From positions 1 to 64,000 of the forward strand of contig CAMZEB010000001.1 in the NCBI GenBank assembly GCA_947305705.1: a DNA stretch of 64,000 nucleotides, given 5' to 3'. The translations under genes were made by a program, and so were the position numbers. Below the pieces are notes generated by a model, which was not told the DNA's origin, ran no database searches, and was given only the letters and a program-made list of their open reading frames with translations. Below, one piece after another: positions 1 to 8,714 of this stretch (position 1 is its first letter; each line of letters begins with the position of its first letter). The DNA comes from an uncultured Candidatus Saccharibacteria bacterium. GTDB taxonomy: Bacteria; Patescibacteriota; Saccharimonadia; Saccharimonadales; Saccharimonadaceae.

Positions 1-1433
1 ATGAGGCGGACATTGTCGTTAATAACGTTAGCGACACCAGTAGTCTCATCGTAGTCATCAATACCTAGGGTGAGAATACCATTGTTAGTTACAGCTGCAC
101 CATTAGGGTTATTGATCTCGCCATTAATAATGGTGAGGTTACCGGCAGTAGTATTCGTGAGTGAGCCAGTAACAGTATGTCCATTAAGGTCTAGGGTTAC
201 AGTCTTGCTGTTCGTGACAGTCTCTTCTGTATCGACAAGAAGCGTAATAGTGTCGTTAGTTTGAGCGGCGTTCTCAGCAGCCATAATGGAGTTATATATC
301 CTACCAGTACGTTCGATACGAGCGACGGCTCTATCCCAATGAGCAGCGATTTCGGTGTCCTCTGCGACAACGAAGCTGTTATTATTATCTATCACTGCGC
401 TGCCGCTCGTGACGGACCAATAATCTACGTAATAGCCAGAAAGGGTGGCTTCGCCGATGGTGAAGGTTGAACCCTCACGAGCAGAATATACACTCGGAGC
501 AGGAGAGCTGTCGTAGACGCCACCATTCGGATCAACTGTAACATTATGGTAGATAGTACTGAGCCAGTTGGCAGTTAAGACTGTATCGTTAGCGAGAGTG
601 TAGGTAGTGCTACTTGCTGGAAGAGTAGAAGTAGAAGAAGAACCATCAACAGTTATTTCTTTTGTCCAATCGCCAAGCTCCCAGTTGCCATCACGTGCAA
701 TACTGGTTAGATCTATATTAGAGCCGCAACGAGTAGTGTTAGTGTAAGTTTCGCTACTGCCATTGAAGGTGCCGCCATTTGGGTTGATGGTAATTGTACA
801 TTGTTTTTCTTCTGGGAATCCATCATCGACGTCAGTCATTTGGAAAGTGACATAGACGTGGTATTCTGCATCAGCATATTCTGATGGGATGGATTCGCCA
901 GTCTTGCCGTCTGCACTATATACGACGCTACCGGCAAGGTTAGCATCGCAGTTCATTGTGACAGATTTGAGAAGAGAAGAAGTAGTTTCATTCTGTCGGA
1001 GTGGAGTTTTGTAGTAATACCAGCCATCGGAGCGGAGTTCCCAATCGTTCTCATTCTGGTAATTGATGATGGCATAGCTATGGGTGCCAGTTGCATCAGT
1101 CCAAGTAAGGCTTAGGTCTGTAGTGTAATGGTCGCTAGCATCAGTCGTAGTGTTTGCGATACGCCAATACTCATTGATGCGCATACGAACATAACGTGGC
1201 GTGCTGTTCTTATTGGTGGCAGTAGCAGTCTTATCTACTTCTTGGCATGGCTGCCAATCTGAAGGTGGGGTGAAATCTTCGGTGAAGTCTGCTTCATCGG
1301 AAGCGACGTGAAAGAGATTCGTGAATGGAACTGAATCGGAGAGAAAAGCAATCGTGCTACCAATAGCAGTCAAAATACATACCGCAATAATTACGGGCAA
1401 AAATGACCGGATGCGTGTTTGTTTTTGTATCAC
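1..1433 (-). CDS. Partial surface protein: TasA-like N-terminus plus InlB-type repeats
   Basis: This ORF is absent from the track because its 3' end lies outside the window; I read about 477 codons on the minus strand. I chose the GTG at 1433 because GAGAGG lies 4-5 nt upstream. Residues about 5-25 form one hydrophobic signal segment followed by the IAFLSDSVPFTN pattern of SipW-dependent TasA/camelysin proteins. A domain follows with the family features (KTATATNKN, YVRMRINEYW, DGWYYYKTPL) also seen in the two TasA-like proteins at 20-22 kb. Next come two blocks like the Listeria-Bacteroides (Flg_new/InlB) repeat, each opening NPNGG, and then a Thr/Asn-rich stretch that may be a beta-helix (LDLNGHTVTGSLTN). 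It is probably an exported adhesin or fibre component processed by the signal peptidase at 21 kb. The anchor is not visible. Confidence 0.75.
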   Translation of the reverse strand, partial: MIQKQTRIRSFLPVIIAVCILTAIGSTIAFLSDSVPFTNLFHVASDEADFTEDFTPPSDWQPCQEVDKTATATNKNSTPRYVRMRINEYWRIANTTTDASDHYTTDLSLTWTDATGTHSYAIINYQNENDWELRSDGWYYYKTPLRQNETTSSLLKSVTMNCDANLAGSVVYSADGKTGESIPSEYADAEYHVYVTFQMTDVDDGFPEEKQCTITINPNGGTFNGSSETYTNTTRCGSNIDLTSIARDGNWELGDWTKEITVDGSSSTSTLPASSTTYTLANDTVLTANWLSTIYHNVTVDPNGGVYDSSPAPSVYSAREGSTFTIGEATLSGYYVDYWSVTSGSAVIDNNNSFVVAEDTEIAAHWDRAVARIERTGRIYNSIMAAENAAQTNDTITLLVDTEETVTNSKTVTLDLNGHTVTGSLTNTTAGNLTIINGEINNPNGAAVTNNGILTLGIDDYDETTGVANVINDNVRL

Positions 1434-1505
1434 TTTACCTCTCAAAAAGCTTATGAGTAAATTATATATTTTTACGCTTAAAAAATCAAGAAAAAGTGAC
1501 TGTCC

Positions 1506-1535
1506 TTGACCTTTTGCGCACGACTATGCTACAAT
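1506..1535 (+). promoter_or_regulatory. nusA promoter and leader hairpin
   Basis: TTGACC and TACAAT are separated by 18 nt, and the -10 is extended (TGCTACAAT). The leader of about 80 nt carries a hairpin at 1555-1573 (CCGGCTC, GAAAA loop, GAGGCGG, one mismatch) followed by TGTTTTT. This could be a weak attenuator. Confidence 0.7.
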
Positions 1536-1622
1536 AATTACATACAGATATAGACCGGCTCGAAAAGAGGCGGTGTTTTTAAGCCCAACGCCCTGGCAGA
1601 ATAGTGGCGCAGAAAGGAAAAG

Positions 1623-2720
1623 ATGGATCTAGACATCAAACAAATGGTCGCGATGGTTGACATCGTTGCCGAAGAAAAAAATCTTCCAAAAGAAGTAGTC
1701 ATCGACGTCATCGAGCAGGCAATTGCCGCTGCTTGGCGCAAAGATAATGGCGACAAAGATATGAATGTTCGCTGCGAATTAGACCTTAATACTGGCGATG
1801 CAAATATCTTCATTGCTCGCACCGTAGTTGAAGACGACGTAGCTTATATTCCAGCAACCGAAATTCCTCTTTCGGAAGCAAAAGGCAAGAAAATCGGGGA
1901 TGTCGTCGAAGAAAAGACAAAAGTCACTGGTTTTGGACGTGTCGCTTCGCAGACCGCAAAGCAAGTTGTTACTCAGCGCTTGCGCGAAGCTGAGCGCGAT
2001 GCTGTTCTTTCTCTCTACGAAGATCGCATCGGCGAAGTCGTAACGGGTACAATCGTACGCGTCGAGCCACGCTTGGTTCGTATCGACCTCGGCAAAGCTA
2101 CTGGTATTATGCCAAAATCTGAGCAAATCGAAGGCGAATATTACGCCGTCGGCTCTCGCACGAAAGTTTTCATCAAGGAAATCGAACGCAATGAACGTGG
2201 CGCACAGCTAATTCTTAGCCGTGGTTGCGCAGAGTTTGTCGAATATCTCTTCCGTCAGGAAGTTCCAGAAATCGATAACGGTTCAGTCGAAATCAAGGCT
2301 ATCGCACGTGAAGCTGGCCGCCGCACCAAGATCGCAGTTGCCGCGACAATGCCTGGCATCGACCCAGTCGGTACTTTCGTCGGCGGACGCGGCGTTCGCG
2401 TTCAGGCCGTTATGAACGAAATTGGCGAACGTGAGAAAATCGATATCGTCAACTGGAGTGAAAATATCTCCGAATATATCCGCGAGGCACTCAGCCCAGC
2501 AGAGATTCAGACGGTTGAAATCGAAGACAAGAAAGCCACTGTTTACGTCACAAAAGAACAGCAGTCTATTGCAATCGGTAAGGTTGGCCAGAATGTCCGC
2601 CTTGCAAGCAAGTTGACGGGCTACGACATCGACGTAGAAGTCGCTAAGGCTCCAGAGAAAAAGAAGAAAAAGAACGTCGAAGACGACCTCCTCTCCGCAA
2701 TTGACGAGGCATCAGAATAA
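1623..2720 (+). CDS. nusA: Transcription termination/antitermination factor NusA
   Basis: NusA binds RNA polymerase and nascent RNA and modulates pausing, termination and antitermination. The 365 residues show the family order: an N-terminal polymerase-binding domain (about 1-110, opening MDLDIKQMVAMVDIVAEEK), an S1 domain (about 130-200, GEVVTGTIVRVEPRLVRIDLG region), then two KH domains ending IAIGKVGQNVRLASKLTGYDI. A short Lys-rich and acidic tail follows, and the C-terminal acidic repeats of proteobacterial NusA are absent, as in many bacteria. The ATG is preceded by GAAAGGAAAAG. The gene stands alone between its own promoter and terminator; the usual partners rimP and infB are not adjacent. 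Confidence 0.95.
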   Translation: MDLDIKQMVAMVDIVAEEKNLPKEVVIDVIEQAIAAAWRKDNGDKDMNVRCELDLNTGDANIFIARTVVEDDVAYIPATEIPLSEAKGKKIGDVVEEKTKVTGFGRVASQTAKQVVTQRLREAERDAVLSLYEDRIGEVVTGTIVRVEPRLVRIDLGKATGIMPKSEQIEGEYYAVGSRTKVFIKEIERNERGAQLILSRGCAEFVEYLFRQEVPEIDNGSVEIKAIAREAGRRTKIAVAATMPGIDPVGTFVGGRGVRVQAVMNEIGEREKIDIVNWSENISEYIREALSPAEIQTVEIEDKKATVYVTKEQQSIAIGKVGQNVRLASKLTGYDIDVEVAKAPEKKKKKNVEDDLLSAIDEASE

Positions 2721-2753
2721 AAAAATAGCCCCCAAACAAGGGGGTTATTTTTT
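2720..2753. terminator. Bidirectional terminator, nusA / small membrane protein
   Basis: AAAAAATAGCCCCC, a short loop and GGGGGTTATTTTTT form a strong hairpin with a T tract in both directions. The stop codon of the convergent minus-strand gene (2745) lies inside the stem. Confidence 0.9.
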
Positions 2754-2972
2754 GTCGCAACGCGGTTTTGAATTACCGAATACGCCGGCACGTTCGAGGT
2801 CAGACATCGCTTCTTCGTTTTCGCAAGCGTCACTAGAGCTCGTAACGGTACCGTTGCCGTCAATATGGTCGAGAATGATTTTTGCGCAGGCCGCCACTAC
2901 TGCGATTGCAACTAGTATAAAAACAACAGTCATTACCTTGTGAGCGCCAGATTTCAAACCATTGTCGTACAT
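2745..2972 (-). CDS. Small single-pass membrane protein, unknown
   Basis: A 75-residue protein with one membrane segment (about 14-35, VMTVVFILVAIAVVAACAKII) and a polar C-terminal part with two Cys. I do not recognise the family. It starts 1 nt after the stop of the DUF2130 gene, and its likely ribosome site (AAGGGAAA) is made from the last codons of that gene, so the two are probably translationally coupled. The stop lies in the terminator shared with nusA. Confidence 0.65.
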   Translation of the reverse strand: MYDNGLKSGAHKVMTVVFILVAIAVVAACAKIILDHIDGNGTVTSSSDACENEEAMSDLERAGVFGNSKPRCDKK

Positions 2973-2973
2973 A

Positions 2974-4125
2974 TTATTTCCCTTCTAGCTCGTCAAATTT
3001 TGCGCGCATAGTCGGATTGCCACGAGTGAGTTTCTTAACCGTGAGATCGTTGGCTTTGTCATTGGCGAGGCGAAGATTGTTTTCACTAGAGAGAAGCGCC
3101 TCTTTAGTGCGCTGAAGATGGGCGATAGTTTTATCGATTTCTTCGATTGCGGTCTGGAATTTTCGGCTTGCGAGGTCATAATTCCTAGCAAAAGCAGTCT
3201 TAAAGGCCTCTATATTTTCTTCGAAATGCGTGATATCTAGGTTCTGCTCGCGCATCACTGCGAGTTCGGCTTTGTATTTCATTGCATTCATCGCGGCATT
3301 GCGCAGAAGCGTGATAATCTGGACGAAAAACTGCGGGCGAATAACGTACATTTTTTCGTAGCGATAAGATACGTCGACGATGCCGGTATTATAGTAATCG
3401 TCTTCTGCTTCAAGCAAAGAGACGAGGACGGCATATTCGCATTTTTTCTCGCGGCGATCTTTGTCTAGCTCTTTGAAGAAATCCTCGTTTTTATGCTTCG
3501 TAGCGGTAGTTTCATTTTCATTTTTCATCTCGAACATAATCGAAAGGATTTCGTTGCCCTGCTCGTCCGATTCGCGGAAAATAAAATCGCCTTTACTGCC
3601 ACTGCGAGCGTCATTATCCTTCTCGAAGTAAGCGTTCGGAAAAGCGGTCATACGAATACGATTGAACTCCGAAAGGCAATGCTGCTCGAGCGATTCGCCA
3701 ACCATCTTCGTGCTAAGTTTTGCCTTCATATCCTTAAGGCGCTCAATTTCCTCATCTTTGAGCTCAATCGCACCTTTGTATTTTTCAGTAATAGCCGCCT
3801 CGCGAAGTTTGGCTTCGGTCGCCTTGTTTTTGAGCTCATTAGCGAGCTGGTCGCGCTCTTTTTCAATCGGCGCGCGCGCTTCGGCAATGGCGAGTTTCTT
3901 CGCGGTCTCGGCATTCGCAAGCTGCTCCTTAAGACGGCCAATTTCCGCTTCGAGTTTAGCTTCACCAAGAGCCTTCTCAGATTGTGCCTGAGTCTGCGCC
4001 TCTTTGAGGCGCGCGTGAAGTTCGCTTTCAAATTCAGCGCCGCGAACTTGGTTTAAGATATCCACATAACTAGCATCATCAACTTTAAAAGTTGTACCAC
4101 ATTTTGGGCATTTGATTTCTGACAT
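2974..4125 (-). CDS. DUF2130 domain protein with zinc ribbon
   Basis: 383 residues. A two-Cys zinc-ribbon-like start ([10 protein letters not shown]) is followed by a long Ala/Glu/Lys coiled coil (about 30-150) and a conserved globular region ([48 protein letters not shown]) typical of DUF2130. A second coiled coil closes the protein. Family members are widespread and cytosolic, and their function is not established. The nuclease-like look of the middle (GDFIF, EMKNE, YAVLVS) is my inference. The ATG lies 6 nt after an extended -10, which suggests a leaderless mRNA. Confidence 0.85.
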   Translation of the reverse strand: MSEIKCPKCGTTFKVDDASYVDILNQVRGAEFESELHARLKEAQTQAQSEKALGEAKLEAEIGRLKEQLANAETAKKLAIAEARAPIEKERDQLANELKNKATEAKLREAAITEKYKGAIELKDEEIERLKDMKAKLSTKMVGESLEQHCLSEFNRIRMTAFPNAYFEKDNDARSGSKGDFIFRESDEQGNEILSIMFEMKNENETTATKHKNEDFFKELDKDRREKKCEYAVLVSLLEAEDDYYNTGIVDVSYRYEKMYVIRPQFFVQIITLLRNAAMNAMKYKAELAVMREQNLDITHFEENIEAFKTAFARNYDLASRKFQTAIEEIDKTIAHLQRTKEALLSSENNLRLANDKANDLTVKKLTRGNPTMRAKFDELEGK

Positions 4126-4131
4126 AACTAA

Positions 4132-4140
4132 ATTATACCA
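4132..4140 (-). promoter_or_regulatory. Leaderless promoter of the DUF2130 gene
   Basis: The extended -10 TGGTATAAT ends 6 nt before the ATG at 4125, leaving no room for a Shine-Dalgarno site. Confidence 0.75.
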
Positions 4141-4143
4141 AGA

Positions 4144-5313
4144 TTATTGGCCGTAGATATAGTTGAAGTTAACAGCATATGACCAGTCAATTGTGGACTG
4201 ATAGACAATATTCAATTTACCGTTTGGACCAGCATAGTTCATCTCTTGAATAGTAATGCTAACGCCAGGATCGACGCCAACAACAACGGCGACGTGACCA
4301 TAGCCCGTAGTCGAAGTCTGGACGACTGCGCCATATGCCGGCTCTCTACCGACTGGGAAGCCACGAGCAGCGAGCGTGCTGTTCCAGCTACGAGCGTTAC
4401 CGAGAGCGCCAGTTGGAAGCCAATAGTTGCTTGGCATATTCGCGCGGCGCCAATACCAGGCAAACCACGTACAGTTACCGAATGCACCTGGGTTACCCCA
4501 GCTCTTTGTCGAGTAATACATATCGCGCCAATAAGCATAGCTACCAACCTGGAAGCGGTTTTTGCGGATGCCAGAGTCGCTAATATAGACATAGCCCGAA
4601 GTATACGTAGGTGTGACTGGTTTTGGCGGAACATATTCTGGGCGTTCCTTTTCTGGGAGAGTACCGCCAGGAAGCAAAATCACCATACCTTCGTGAATAT
4701 CGGTAAGCTCAAGGTCGTTGCGCGCGATGATTTCTTCGGTTTTTGACTCATATTTCTTTGCGATGCCGTCATACGTGTCATCTTTTTTCGTCGTATAGAC
4801 GATGCCTGGGACGCTAGGGATATAAAGCTTCTGACCAACAGTCAAATCAGCCTTCTTCATGCCATTACTCCAACGCACCTGGTCCTCTGTTACGCCGATG
4901 CAAACGCCGGTTTTGTTGTAATACTTGATGATAGAATCTATCGTCTCGCCCTCCGCGACGGTGTGTGTAATGACACCACGATATGGAGTCACATCGATAA
5001 TCGTAGGCTTGTCTATTGTTCCGGTCGTGCTAGTCGTACCGGTACTCTCGTAGATTGCGTTGACCGTAATATAGTTCTCCGCAATAGTCGCCGTCGATGG
5101 AAGCGAGACAGTGTTCGCAATATTCGCCACCGTATAAGTCTCGGAAATCTGGTCAGCCGTAACAGAGAAACTTGTGTCGCTAAAAACAGCCGCAATCGGA
5201 GTGCGAACGCCTTCATTGGTCTTCCGTGAGCCGAAAAACATCATAGCAAAAATTACGACAAATGCTAACGCATAAGGCGAATATTTGAATAAAATCAGTT
5301 GAAATCTCTTCAT
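4144..5313 (-). CDS. LysM-CHAP peptidoglycan hydrolase
   Basis: 389 residues: a membrane anchor or signal segment (about 10-28), a Ser/Thr-rich linker, two LysM modules (about 115-168, HTVAEGETIDSIIKYYN; about 172-216, YTTKKDDTYDGIAKKYE), a proline linker and a C-terminal CHAP domain (about 250-389). The predicted catalytic Cys is in GNCTWFAWYWR and the His in GYGHVAVVVGV. CHAP enzymes are amidases or endopeptidases; which bond is cut here cannot be read. It probably acts at the cell's own wall during growth or division, though attack on a host wall is possible for an epibiont. It has its own promoter and a short leader and lies downstream of mltG on the same strand. Confidence 0.9.
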   Translation of the reverse strand: MKRFQLILFKYSPYALAFVVIFAMMFFGSRKTNEGVRTPIAAVFSDTSFSVTADQISETYTVANIANTVSLPSTATIAENYITVNAIYESTGTTSTTGTIDKPTIIDVTPYRGVITHTVAEGETIDSIIKYYNKTGVCIGVTEDQVRWSNGMKKADLTVGQKLYIPSVPGIVYTTKKDDTYDGIAKKYESKTEEIIARNDLELTDIHEGMVILLPGGTLPEKERPEYVPPKPVTPTYTSGYVYISDSGIRKNRFQVGSYAYWRDMYYSTKSWGNPGAFGNCTWFAWYWRRANMPSNYWLPTGALGNARSWNSTLAARGFPVGREPAYGAVVQTSTTGYGHVAVVVGVDPGVSITIQEMNYAGPNGKLNIVYQSTIDWSYAVNFNYIYGQ

Positions 5314-5326
5314 AGATAGGAATTAA

Positions 5327-5367
5327 TAAGCGCCCATCAAGCTTATCCCCACTACTACATTATACCA
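5327..5367 (-). promoter_or_regulatory. Promoter and leader hairpin of the LysM-CHAP gene
   Basis: The extended -10 TGGTATAAT lies at 5359-5367. The leader of about 45 nt holds an ATAAGC/GCTTAT hairpin (5327-5346). No clear Shine-Dalgarno site precedes the ATG. Confidence 0.55.
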
Positions 5368-5381
5368 TAAACAGATACAGG

Positions 5382-6461
5382 TTAAAGAATCAGGCACATT
5401 TTTTTGCAGTAATTGCGAATGTTGGCGTTGTGGCCAGCCTCGGTTTGAGCATAATACATTCCGCCATCGTCGCCTGTCAGGAAATAGAGGTCGTTTGTAT
5501 CGGTAGGGTCCGCCACAGCCTTGAGCGAATCGAGGCTAGGCGCCGCAATTGGTGTCGGAGGCAGGCCGCCGCAACGGCGAGAATTCCACGGGCACTGGAT
5601 CGTGTTTAGATAAGACATATCGGTTTTGTCACGATTCGGGTTAATCTGGTCAGCTGCATAGGCAATGATTGCATCAGAGCCGAGGACAATCCCCTTGTCG
5701 AGCCGAGAAAGGAATACCTGAGCGACGTGACGCTTTTCTTCATAGGCCGCTGGCGCTTCACGCTGAATAACGGAAGCAAGCGTGATGCCCTGATGAAGCG
5801 TAAAACCGCGCGCCTCATATTTCGCAATCAAGCCTTCTTCTTTGACGACTTTGAGCATATGGTCGAACAATTTCGTGAGAATCTCCTCAACTGTAGCATC
5901 TGAATAAAAATCGTAAGTATCGCCCCAGATATAGCCCTCGAGCGAGGCGTCGGCTGGTTTGGTTTTTAGTAGTTCATGGTCGTATTGCTTATTGAGCGCA
6001 GCATCAACCTCCTCTTCACTATAGCCGACGTTTATCAGGCGGCTACGAGTTGCGCGAAGGGTCTCGCCAGGGAGGAACATCACACGGAAAGTCTTAACCG
6101 CGACACCGCTATTAAGTGATTTAACGATGTGCTCGACGTCCATTTTTTTGCTAAATTTATAGTCGCCCGGAAGAAGATTCTTATTTTGAGCCTCAAACTT
6201 GATATAGATGCGGAAAGCAAGGGCCGATTTAATGAAGCCGGCCGATTCGAGCTTTTCGGAAATCTGAGTGGCACTTTCGCCTTGCGCGACAGTAAAATCT
6301 TTTAGCTCGCATTCGCTGGTCGTGCAGTCATCATTATAGATAGCAGTGATGGAATTTTTATACCAGAGAATGGCACTGACGGCGAGGATTATTAGAATAA
6401 GCGCAAGAATTGCAAGCGATATTAGCACCCACTTGAGGATGCGTTTGGTTTTCTTAGTCAT
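5382..6461 (-). CDS. mltG: Endolytic transglycosylase MltG
   Basis: MltG cleaves nascent glycan strands and sets their length at the cytoplasmic membrane. The 359 residues have one N-terminal membrane helix (about 10-34), a LysM-like subdomain (about 55-105, FTVAQGESATQISEKLESAGF) and the YceG catalytic domain. The catalytic Glu lies in TLASVIQREAP, and downstream conserved blocks include YLNTIQCPWNSRRCGGLPPTPI and DLYFLTGDDG. The start overlaps ruvX by 8 nt, so the three genes 6903-8669, ruvX and mltG form one operon. The pairing mltG-ruvX is common in bacteria. Confidence 0.94.
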   Translation of the reverse strand: MTKKTKRILKWVLISLAILALILIILAVSAILWYKNSITAIYNDDCTTSECELKDFTVAQGESATQISEKLESAGFIKSALAFRIYIKFEAQNKNLLPGDYKFSKKMDVEHIVKSLNSGVAVKTFRVMFLPGETLRATRSRLINVGYSEEEVDAALNKQYDHELLKTKPADASLEGYIWGDTYDFYSDATVEEILTKLFDHMLKVVKEEGLIAKYEARGFTLHQGITLASVIQREAPAAYEEKRHVAQVFLSRLDKGIVLGSDAIIAYAADQINPNRDKTDMSYLNTIQCPWNSRRCGGLPPTPIAAPSLDSLKAVADPTDTNDLYFLTGDDGGMYYAQTEAGHNANIRNYCKKMCLIL

Positions 6462-6903
6462 TTTTTACCTCCGTTTCAATTTTTGCCAAATCTGGACGCT
6501 CTAGAAAATCTTGCAGAATTACCGCCGCCGCTTCCTCATCGACTTTCCCTGCTTTACGATCAGCTCTTGTTGGCTTAATTAGTTCTTCCGCGGCAACCGA
6601 CGTGTATGATTCGTCTTGATAGAAAACTTTTAGCTCTTTCTGCTCGTGCTTGACAAAATAGTCCTGAAGTGATATAATAAAAGAATGTACTAACGCCGTT
6701 TGGCGGGTTTCTTCACCACTGTTATTTCGCGGATTACCAGAGACAATAATGTCCGCTTTTTCGAGGCGGATCATTTTTGTGATTTCTGCCAATTCGTTGC
6801 CATCTACAGGAATCATACCGCGCGGAATCGCGATGCGCACGGCAGTATCGGCGAATGCTACGCCGATACGTTTTACGCCAACATCAAGAGCTAAAATGCG
6901 CAT
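6454..6903 (-). CDS. ruvX: RuvX/YqgF family nuclease
   Basis: 149 residues of the RNase H-fold YqgF family, implicated in 16S rRNA 5'-end maturation and as a putative Holliday junction resolvase. The N-terminus MRILALDVGVKRIGVAFAD carries the first catalytic Asp. VSGNPRN, YQDESYTSVAA (acidic site) and KVDEEAAAVILQDFL (final Asp region) complete the pattern. Its length is normal for the family. It overlaps mltG downstream and shares a TAATG junction with the gene upstream. Confidence 0.93.
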   Translation of the reverse strand: MRILALDVGVKRIGVAFADTAVRIAIPRGMIPVDGNELAEITKMIRLEKADIIVSGNPRNNSGEETRQTALVHSFIISLQDYFVKHEQKELKVFYQDESYTSVAAEELIKPTRADRKAGKVDEEAAAVILQDFLERPDLAKIETEVKND

Positions 6904-8669
6904 TATTCTACGTTTTCGATTATTATTTCTACTTTATTAATGTCAGATGGGACGCTGGTGACCCAGAAGTAGCTCGTGTCGACTTTGACATCTTGGACGC
7001 CATTATACGATTTGAGTCTTGTACGAACCTCGCCGACTTTCACGCCGAGGGCTTTTTCGCGAACCATCTCTTCAGTGACGCGTGGGCCAACTTTTACTAC
7101 GGTCTTGAGTTTCGCCGCGCCCTCTTCATTGGAGTTTTGCGAAGTCTCAAAGAATGCCCTGCTCACGCCAGAATCGTAAATCGTCTGCGTGTCATCGCCA
7201 GCCGTTTTAATCTGCTCGTTCACGACGGTCTCGATGTATTTCTGAGCCGAGTCGCGCGGGACGATATTAATTGTATAAGTTAGCTCTTTTGTAATCTTAG
7301 GAGTCACCCCCTCGGCAACTTCCTCGCCGAGTGCTGGGGTTACATTGATTGTTGGGTCACTCTTTTTCATACTACCGAACGTAATGTATTTGTCGCTCAA
7401 CATTGAGTTTAGCTCATCGCGGGCTTCAGATTCAGAGTTGTCATCGAGATTGCCTATGGCTTTGTCGATGTCGTCCTGGGAAACAACCTTGACGAACTTA
7501 TGTGCGCCGCCCGTCATAGCAGTACTAGAAATGACGTATGCACTTGAGATTGTAACACTACTCGTAATTCCCTTTGCCGCGGCAGCAATGTTATAGCTAT
7601 CACCTATTTCTTTAGCCGTGACAGACATTTCGCCAGACGATATATCTTTCGTCGTCCTACAGCCATCAAAAGAACAATTGTAATTATTATCCACAGGAAC
7701 AGATGCTCCACTATCGACAATAAATTGCTTATCACTAATCGTAAATATTGCCCCTTTCGGGATAGATAAATTCAATTGATCTTTGCTGATTTTTGAACCA
7801 GATGGTAAAGTGACCGTGACTTTACCTGTCGCTTTCGTGCCGCGGTCTTCTTCGCCGGTGGCTTCAAATTCGCCACTAAGTGTCTTCGTGACGGTTTTCG
7901 AGTCGAGAAATAGAGTGCCGTTTGCGGCGTCTTCTTTGTCTAACTCGGTGACGAGTTTGACTTTTTCAGCGAAATTCTTTGAAGAAGTGGTTACCTTAAC
8001 CGTAATCTTTGCCGCAGGAGCAATTACGCCGGCCCAAATACTGAAACCAACGAGCAAAATAAGCGCAATTGCGCCAGCAATGATGAGCTTGCGGTATTTG
8101 GCGAAGTTCGGGATTTTGGCGCCTTTCATCTTGGCGACATTCTTTTCACTCTTCGTCTTTGGCTGGCCATCTTTTGCTTCTGGCTCAGGTTCACCTTCAA
8201 TTACGTCTTCCTCAGTTGAGTCTTTTTTCTTAGTGCTCGCTGCAACAGCGATAGGAATCTTCTTTGCGCCAGATTCTTCCGCTTCAGGCTTCTTCTCTTC
8301 TTTTACTTCAGGTTCTTTGTCCGCGGCCTTTTCTTCAGGTTCGTCAGCAGCCTTGGCAGGAGCGGCTTCTTCTTCGGGCTCATCAGCTATGTCATCTGGG
8401 AGCTGAGGCTTACTCTGAAGATTCTTCGCAACTGGCATAGATACACTGCCCGCAAGTCGACGGAGCGATTCGTCTGTCGTGACTAGCACTACAGTTTTGT
8501 CGTTTTTGGCGGCAGCCTTGGCTATAAGTTTAAAATTGACAGAGCTACGCAAAACGCCAGCCTTTTTCGGCGGGACAAGCGCAACAATCTTGTGCTTCGC
8601 AGCCTTCACACTAGAGAGGATATCGGTAATATCCTGTTCCGGCTCAATATAGATGACATCTTTGTTCAT
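6903..8669 (-). CDS. Bitopic membrane protein, CPR-type, baseplate J-like outer part
   Basis: 588 residues. The cytoplasmic N-terminus (about 1-95) is a small alpha/beta domain (DVIYIEPEQDITDILSSVKAAK, KTVVLVTTDESLRRLAG). A long acidic/Lys linker (about 95-185) leads to one membrane helix (about 192-215). The remaining 370 residues are predicted to be outside and beta-rich (KATGKVTVTLPSG, SIPKGAIFTISDKQFIVDSGASVPV). I recall similar outer regions being labelled baseplate J-like in CPR genomes, but that is memory and not a search. Position at the head of the ruvX-mltG operon suggests a cell-envelope role. Function is unknown. Confidence 0.7.
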   Translation of the reverse strand: MNKDVIYIEPEQDITDILSSVKAAKHKIVALVPPKKAGVLRSSVNFKLIAKAAAKNDKTVVLVTTDESLRRLAGSVSMPVAKNLQSKPQLPDDIADEPEEEAAPAKAADEPEEKAADKEPEVKEEKKPEAEESGAKKIPIAVAASTKKKDSTEEDVIEGEPEPEAKDGQPKTKSEKNVAKMKGAKIPNFAKYRKLIIAGAIALILLVGFSIWAGVIAPAAKITVKVTTSSKNFAEKVKLVTELDKEDAANGTLFLDSKTVTKTLSGEFEATGEEDRGTKATGKVTVTLPSGSKISKDQLNLSIPKGAIFTISDKQFIVDSGASVPVDNNYNCSFDGCRTTKDISSGEMSVTAKEIGDSYNIAAAAKGITSSVTISSAYVISSTAMTGGAHKFVKVVSQDDIDKAIGNLDDNSESEARDELNSMLSDKYITFGSMKKSDPTINVTPALGEEVAEGVTPKITKELTYTINIVPRDSAQKYIETVVNEQIKTAGDDTQTIYDSGVSRAFFETSQNSNEEGAAKLKTVVKVGPRVTEEMVREKALGVKVGEVRTRLKSYNGVQDVKVDTSYFWVTSVPSDINKVEIIIENVE

Positions 8670-8675
8670 ACGATT

Positions 8676-8684
8676 ATTATACCA
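8676..8684 (-). promoter_or_regulatory. Leaderless promoter of the 6903-8669 gene
   Basis: The extended -10 TGGTATAAT ends 6 nt before the ATG at 8669. It is divergent from the histidine kinase promoter 20 nt away. Confidence 0.75.
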
Positions 8685-8698
8685 GAGAAATACGCTTG

Positions 8699-8707
8699 TG
8701 GTAAAAT
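8699..8707 (+). promoter_or_regulatory. Leaderless promoter of the histidine kinase gene
   Basis: TGGTAAAAT is an extended -10 ending 7 nt before the ATG at 8715. This supports 8715 as the start, not the upstream codon at 8592 given by the track. Confidence 0.7.
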
Positions 8708-8714
8708 AGAAGCA

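Noticed and set aside
8592-8714. Track start of the histidine kinase at 8592
   Set aside because: It lies inside the divergent gene and upstream of the promoter; the ATG at 8715 follows a TGGTAAAAT box at the usual leaderless distance.
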